Source of the DNA: Kappaphycus alvarezii
Lineage: Eukaryota > Rhodophyta > Florideophyceae > Gigartinales > Solieriaceae
NCBI GenBank assembly: GCA_002205965.3
Contig: NADL03000096.1
Coordinates: 1 to 64,000, forward strand
Reading direction: 5' to 3'
DNA: 64,000 nt
Shown piece by piece: positions 59,809 through 64,000 of this stretch. The position numbers and the translations under genes are program-made. The notes below the pieces were generated by a model. It did not search any database, was not told the DNA's origin, and saw nothing but the letters and a program-made list of their open reading frames with translations. Position 1 is the first letter of the stretch, and every line of letters starts with the position of its first letter.

Positions 59809-61313
59809 TGATAGGGGTTAATCGTCCGGAGAAGAGACACTCAGAACCAACTACCCCAAGAAGGAGGTGTTGCAAGCGACAAAAGTGCTACCGCGGTATA
59901 GTTGAACGAAAAAAAAGGAGTGGATAAAGAAGACAGTTGAGAGGGCTACAAGCAAAAATCGAAGGGGTAGGGTCTACCACTGATGCTTTGCGACCAGCGT
60001 AGGAAAAACTCTTCTTGGGTCTGAAGTTGACTCTAAACTTCCTACTACTCGAGACTTGACTTGAAGTCGTCTGCTAACTTTCTTGACCTCCACAAGAGGA
60101 AGCAGTTTACTCCGCTTATATGTACTTTTTGGCTAACCCTAAAGTCTCAAAAAGACATATTTAGAACCATAAAATGCATCAATTGGAACCGTGTGAACGA
60201 GAAAGACTAACAGCAGGTACTATTAGGATAAATATCTAGGTTCATTCCTTAATATCTTAGTCCTCTATATCAGAGCCAAACAGTTCCCCCAAAATATCCA
60301 TTCCACCCAGGCAGTCCGAATTTTTTTCCCCCGAACGGCTTAGAATTCTCCATTGCCTCTTGGGAGATATCTAGACCACTGAGGATGCCCCTATCCGGTT
60401 CAAGAGTCGGGACCACCTGGTCCATATTTTCCGGTCCCTTCCCCACTATTCCAGCACTTTCCATGTCTCTCTCCTCCTCATCACCCTCATCCTCCTCATC
60501 CTCCTCTTCACTACTATCTTCATCTTCATCAGAAGAGTCAGAGATCACAATTACTCCCTCAGTCTCCTCTTCGTTCTCCATAGGAGCCCCTCCACCGTTG
60601 TACACTAGTGACTCCCACGGGTCCACCCAGTCCTCCTCTTCCTCTTCATCCTTCTCTTCCTCCTCCTCCTCCTCTGCCTCTTCTGCTTGCTCGAAGCAGT
60701 TACGATGGACCCACTCCCGAACTCCTTCCCAGTCAAATCTTCTACAGTAATCGTCGTGGTCGATTGGATCATTTGCCATCAGGGCCAGAGAGTTGAAGGG
60801 ACGGTGGCCTCTGGATGACTTGGCGATAGGGAAGGGCGGAGGATGGTCATGTTAAGGGCCAAAAAAGGGGTGAGCCTATGGGGTAGTTGATAGCGGGAGG
60901 GTTGCCTCAAAGACGTCGATTTCGGACTTTAAATAGGGCAACGTATTCGAAAAGTTTCACGGCCTTGGACGAAATAAAAAATGTGAGTCAATGCCACAGC
61001 TTTGAATTTGCATGCGATTAGGACAATAGCTAAAAATCTGCTTGATAAAATATCGGAACTGAATTTGGAGGACGAATAGGATCACGAGTCGAAAGATTCC
61101 TATTTTGAAAAAGGAGGACCAAAATGCTCAAACAAAAAATAAAAATGGAGTTTCACAGTGAATTTGGATTCATGGGGAAAAATTGTTTCAGTATTTTGTT
61201 CGTAAAAGAGAATTGGTTTGAAGAGTCGTTTTTGAAAACTCATTGGGAAGGAGAAGACAGAGGTTTGTGGAGAGCACCACTCTCCTACAGATAGGACCGT
61301 TTTCGTACCAGCA
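59809..61313 (-). mobile_element. acidic-ORF LTR, subfamily B
   Basis: Left end TGATAGGGG; right end ...tttcgtaccagca (61313) parallels TGTCGGAACGAAAA of the copy at 34324. Left flank GACTG, right flank GTGGA: no duplication, so it may be part of a deleted element or a rearrangement. Contains frame 60270-60779, second TATA (ttatatgtac, about 60120, damaged) and TATA 1 (tttaaata near 60930). Confidence 0.65.
60250..60855 (-). pseudogene. LTR-encoded acidic protein with SUMO-motif-like stretch
   Basis: The ATG aligned with other copies (60852) gives MTILRPSLSPS and runs into a stop through a one-base shift; the frame from 60779 is open for 169 codons: MANDPIDHDDYCRR, GVREWVHRNCFEQAEEA, a Glu run, WESLVYNGGGAPMENEEETE then GVIVISDSSDEDEDSSEEED, MESAGIVGKGPENMDQVVPT and LEPDRGILSGLDISQEAMEN. 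The final block is in a shifted frame. GVIVISDSSDEDED is a textbook-like SUMO-interacting motif: four hydrophobics, then Ser/Asp. Confidence 0.7.
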
Positions 61314-61716
61314 GTGGAACGCCTAAACCGCACGCTCATGTCCAAAGTCTAAGAATATCCACTCAGCCAACCTCTTTTCGACAAGTATTTGGTCATTTGC
61401 GTACTGGACACTATCACATATACTAATGTCACTCATCATCAACCATCGATGATATCTTGCGTCGGCTCTGGGAGAAAGTTTGACATCTGCACTCACCGTT
61501 TCCGAGGCGCACACTGGATCTCCGTCAGTTCAGAATTTTTGGTTAATATGGTAACATTCTCATACTACATGGCCTTAACAAGAAAGTTGGCCCCGCAAAG
61601 CCGCCTTATCCGCTAATTATACACAACCGACGGTAAGCACTAGAGACTTCCTGACCCAAAAAGTTGACAACTACTTACAGCGCGGACAATTTGCCCTCGG
61701 CCATACACTCCAAAGT
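61314..61716. other. no recognisable gene
   Basis: Short frames without family resemblance. If the LTR were a simple insertion, L2 sequence should continue here, but it does not. Confidence 0.35.
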
Positions 61717-63480
61717 ATGATCCCCAGCGGCTCAACCACCATTCGCTCCCTACCGCGGAGATCCAACACTCTCGTGTCACACGACATCACTAGCTTACAC
61801 ATAATTCCCACGCAGCAAGAAACTCGTCCACGTCAGCCGAAAATAATTCGGCAACAACCTCCGAGGCAGTACCCCATGATGAGTCTCCGCAAAAAATCCA
61901 CGAGGCGGGCAAACCCTACGATGCCCACTAATGGCGCCAGGCATACAATACCAAAGTGGAGATGCATGCTCGATTCGTGAAGGTGAAGAAAGTTGCACGA
62001 GACCAGTTTCCACCTTGTGCAAAGTGTAAAAACCAGTCGTTGCTTTCACATATAGGTACAACGCGGCTGGAAGAGTCTCTGGCCGAAAGGCGCAAATCAA
62101 TTGACCCGGCCATCTACTACAGCCCGGGATTCTCTTCGATCCTAACTTCCTCGAGGTAACTAAGTCTAACAGAAACCCGGTCCGCCTCCGCTTCTCCATA
62201 GTAGTCAGCGCTGGCACCATCTCTTAATCGAGACTGAGCGATGGACCTTTACTGATTGCCGCTCCGCCGAACTTTTCGGCAAGATCTCGAAGTAAATCTA
62301 GGTACCTATATAATTCCACGAGCCCAACAGTACAGGATCACTGATGTCGCGCAATAAACAGAAGTTCCCATCAAGATACTCTAGACCCTTAAAGTTCACA
62401 CGGCAAGACCCTTCCGTCGTAAGGTCCAGAACAAATCAACTGCAACTTTATTATCCAAAGACAAAACATAAACGCATAATTATAAATCTCTAGAAGGTAT
62501 GAATTCTCCAAAAGGCATTTTCGATTCATCCTTGCTAACCATGACAACCTGTAAGACTACAATAGTCACATAACTCTATGCTGTAGCTTATCGGATGAGG
62601 CATCCAGACTAACATCACAGTAAACTCTTCCTTTAACACATATCAAAGAGAGGCCCTATGGATCTCGTTACGGGTCTTCCCTTCCGGTAGTCGAGGAGAG
62701 ATCGCACTAAAACGTTCTGGACCAAGTCTTTTGTCACATCGATATGAAGAATTTATTCCTGCACGAAGAAATTATCGAGGCCGAAACCTATCCTTCATGG
62801 AAGCGTTTCCCAGCATCTAAAGACAGCAACAAGAAATCAACTCTGTGTCCCAGATCCTCAAAAATATCCATAGCATGCCACAAGCCACGAAGATATTTGC
62901 CGCCGGTATGCGTAAGAAATTTACCAGACATGGATACATGCAACTTTTCAAAGATCGCGGCCTCTACCACAAACGAATTGGGGGATAGTTCATCACCATG
63001 GCGGTCCTAATCGATGACTTTGCATTCATCGCCAACCCCGAGGAACTGTGCACTGAAAACCTGACAGCGCCACGATTGAAGTACGAAATAAAGGGTCTGG
63101 GGACGGCCACACACCTCATCGGCTGGTCCATATACCAAAGGCCTGAGTACAAGGAATCATAGTTCTGGTAGCCCCTCCTCTAGCAGTCATTTATGAGAGA
63201 GCTAAACATGATAACAATCAACACCCCCCATTTCCTACCTTTCAGGAGCAGACCTCTCAGATATCAAGCCCGAAGAGGACATGCTCGACACTGTAAGATA
63301 CCCGTACGCCAGAGCAGTGGGATCGCTTCGATACCTGGTCGACTCGGCGAGAATAGATCTGGGACACATCGCTGGCTTTCTCGCAAGTACCACTATCAAA
63401 CCATACCAGAGATGTTGAAACTCACTCAAGCACATTTTGCATTACATGAGACACAGTAACGGACAAGAGCAACTTTAAAC
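61717..63480 (+). mobile_element. decayed Ty1/copia pol remnant
   Basis: In shifting plus-strand frames. RT is recognisable at 62998-63165: VLIDDFAFIANPEELCTENL then LKYEIKGLGTATHLIGWSIY (copia VDDhhh...G...H.LG...I, with YVDD as LIDD). RNase H approach at 63250-63470: VRYPYARAVGSLRYLVDSAR then IDLGHIAGFLAST. The parts before 62740 are unreadable. No LTRs found. Confidence 0.55.
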
Positions 63481-63800
63481 AACTGGTTCTCGCACCATCC
63501 ATGACTATTCAGTTCTTTCTCCGCGCACTTTCTTTTCTTTTTCGACACAAAATTTAACATTCATTACACTCTTTTCTTTTTCTTTTTTCTCTTTTATGAG
63601 CGATTGTCTTCACGTTTTAGGTTGATTATTTTAGTCTTATCCTTTTATTTGATCTTATTCGCCCCTAAGAATCTTGTTCATAATCAATATTTTTACACAT
63701 GATTTTCACCATAAATTAACCTTTTTGAACGCGGTTTTCACTAAATCCCACTACAAGACCATTTTCCGCTTGCTTAGTTGATTCAGAGGGTCTATTAATC
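63481..63800. other. no recognisable gene, T-rich
   Basis: Long T/C-rich runs near 63515-63610. Possibly the promoter-distal half of the LTR that starts the next feature. Confidence 0.3.
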
Positions 63801-64000
63801 TGAACCTTTTTGCGCTTTTTAAACATGTCGCGCCCGCCTAAAATTTATCTTCTTCCCTATAAGAACAAAGATTCGGAAACTCCCAGCCCTCCTTGACAGC
63901 CATCATGCACCGACTACCTCTTTCTTGCCCTATTTCGAAAACCCGTCACCCTCGCCCCATCATCGTCTCTCCTTTATTCCCTTCCTGCCAAACCGAAGTC
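63800..64000 (+). mobile_element. acidic-ORF LTR, start of another copy (runs off window)
   Basis: tttttaaacatg TATA-like box at 63815, ATG 63905, frame MHRLPLSCPISKTRHPRPII to the window end. PISKTRHPRP matches the conserved N-terminal block. The subfamily cannot be told. Confidence 0.55.
63905..64000 (+). CDS. LTR-encoded acidic protein, partial
   Basis: 32 codons open to the edge of the window; the ISKNRxPRP block is present as ISKTRHPRP. The remainder lies beyond base 64000. Confidence 0.55.
   Translation, partial: MHRLPLSCPISKTRHPRPIIVSPLFPSCQTEV

Noticed and set aside
60385..60750. Ser-rich plus-strand ORF
   Set aside because: Antisense of the Glu/Asp-rich LTR protein; codon repeats of acidic tracts give Ser/Leu runs on the opposite strand.
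1..64000. tRNA or rRNA genes
   Set aside because: No cloverleaf-like arms with a T-loop consensus and no rRNA-like blocks were noticed. A tRNAscan or Rfam search would be decisive and could not be run.

Overview
The window is eukaryotic and is almost entirely transposable-element sequence, with many elements nested inside others. I see only one ordinary-looking host gene, an intronless SHAQKYF-like MYB protein at 31775-32605. That class of MYB, the lack of introns and the mix of Ty1/copia, Ty3/gypsy and endonuclease-type non-LTR elements fit a red alga of the Chondrus type. That is inference; another repeat-rich protist or alga is possible. There are no bacterial signatures, and I saw no rRNA or tRNA gene and no CRISPR array.

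Layout. 1-5080: fragment of an acidic-ORF LTR, then a heavily decayed Ty3/gypsy element on the minus strand. 5500-9440: decayed LINE pieces around an old acidic-ORF LTR. 9506-14110: a LINE (called L1 here) split by a Ty1/copia element with both LTRs. 14245-17546: LINE 3' ends and an acidic-ORF LTR fragment. 17640-22667: a Ty3/gypsy chromovirus (plus strand). 22670-24980: a deleted copia element containing an LTR fragment. 25585-27114: solo acidic-ORF LTR. 27350-31486: LINEs L3 and L1 (minus). 31775-32605: MYB gene. 33000-36108: LINE L2 pieces, including a head-to-head pair, split by a subfamily-B LTR. 36109-40041: a second, inverted copy of the chromovirus. 40042-43980: LINE L4 split by a solo LTR that itself carries another solo LTR. 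43981-46517: L2 pieces split by a solo LTR. 46518-58590: an L1 LINE split by a complete 8.9-kb Ty3/gypsy element (48769-57672). 58630-61313: L2 LINE followed by a subfamily-B LTR. 61717-63480: copia remnant. 63800-end: start of another acidic-ORF LTR.

The most unusual system is the LTR family seen about ten times here. Each LTR is 1.1-1.5 kb, much longer than usual, and carries a TATA box, an ATG-initiated reading frame for a small acidic protein (179 aa in the one intact copy, 49211-49750) and a second TATA box nearer its 3' end. The protein has a conserved N-terminal block (ISKNR...GPTDxDDYxRR...EFVRRLF), a Glu/Asp-rich middle that in two copies contains a SUMO-interacting-motif-like VIV[IV]SDSSD, and a conserved C-terminus (DICGDCL...FGSDLENGK). 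The complete element at 48769-57672 places this LTR family on a Ty3/gypsy element with 5-bp target duplication CACTG, an apparent -1 gag-pol frameshift site, and an integrase followed by two diverged tandem copies of an unrecognised ~130-aa domain. Solo LTRs with exact 5-bp duplications (GGTAT, CATAG, CTACG, GGCTC) show that the LTR with its gene and promoters is also left behind as a free-standing unit.

The non-LTR elements (L1-L4) encode a reverse transcriptase and a C-terminal zinc-finger plus PD-(D/E)XK-type endonuclease. All copies are truncated or frameshifted.
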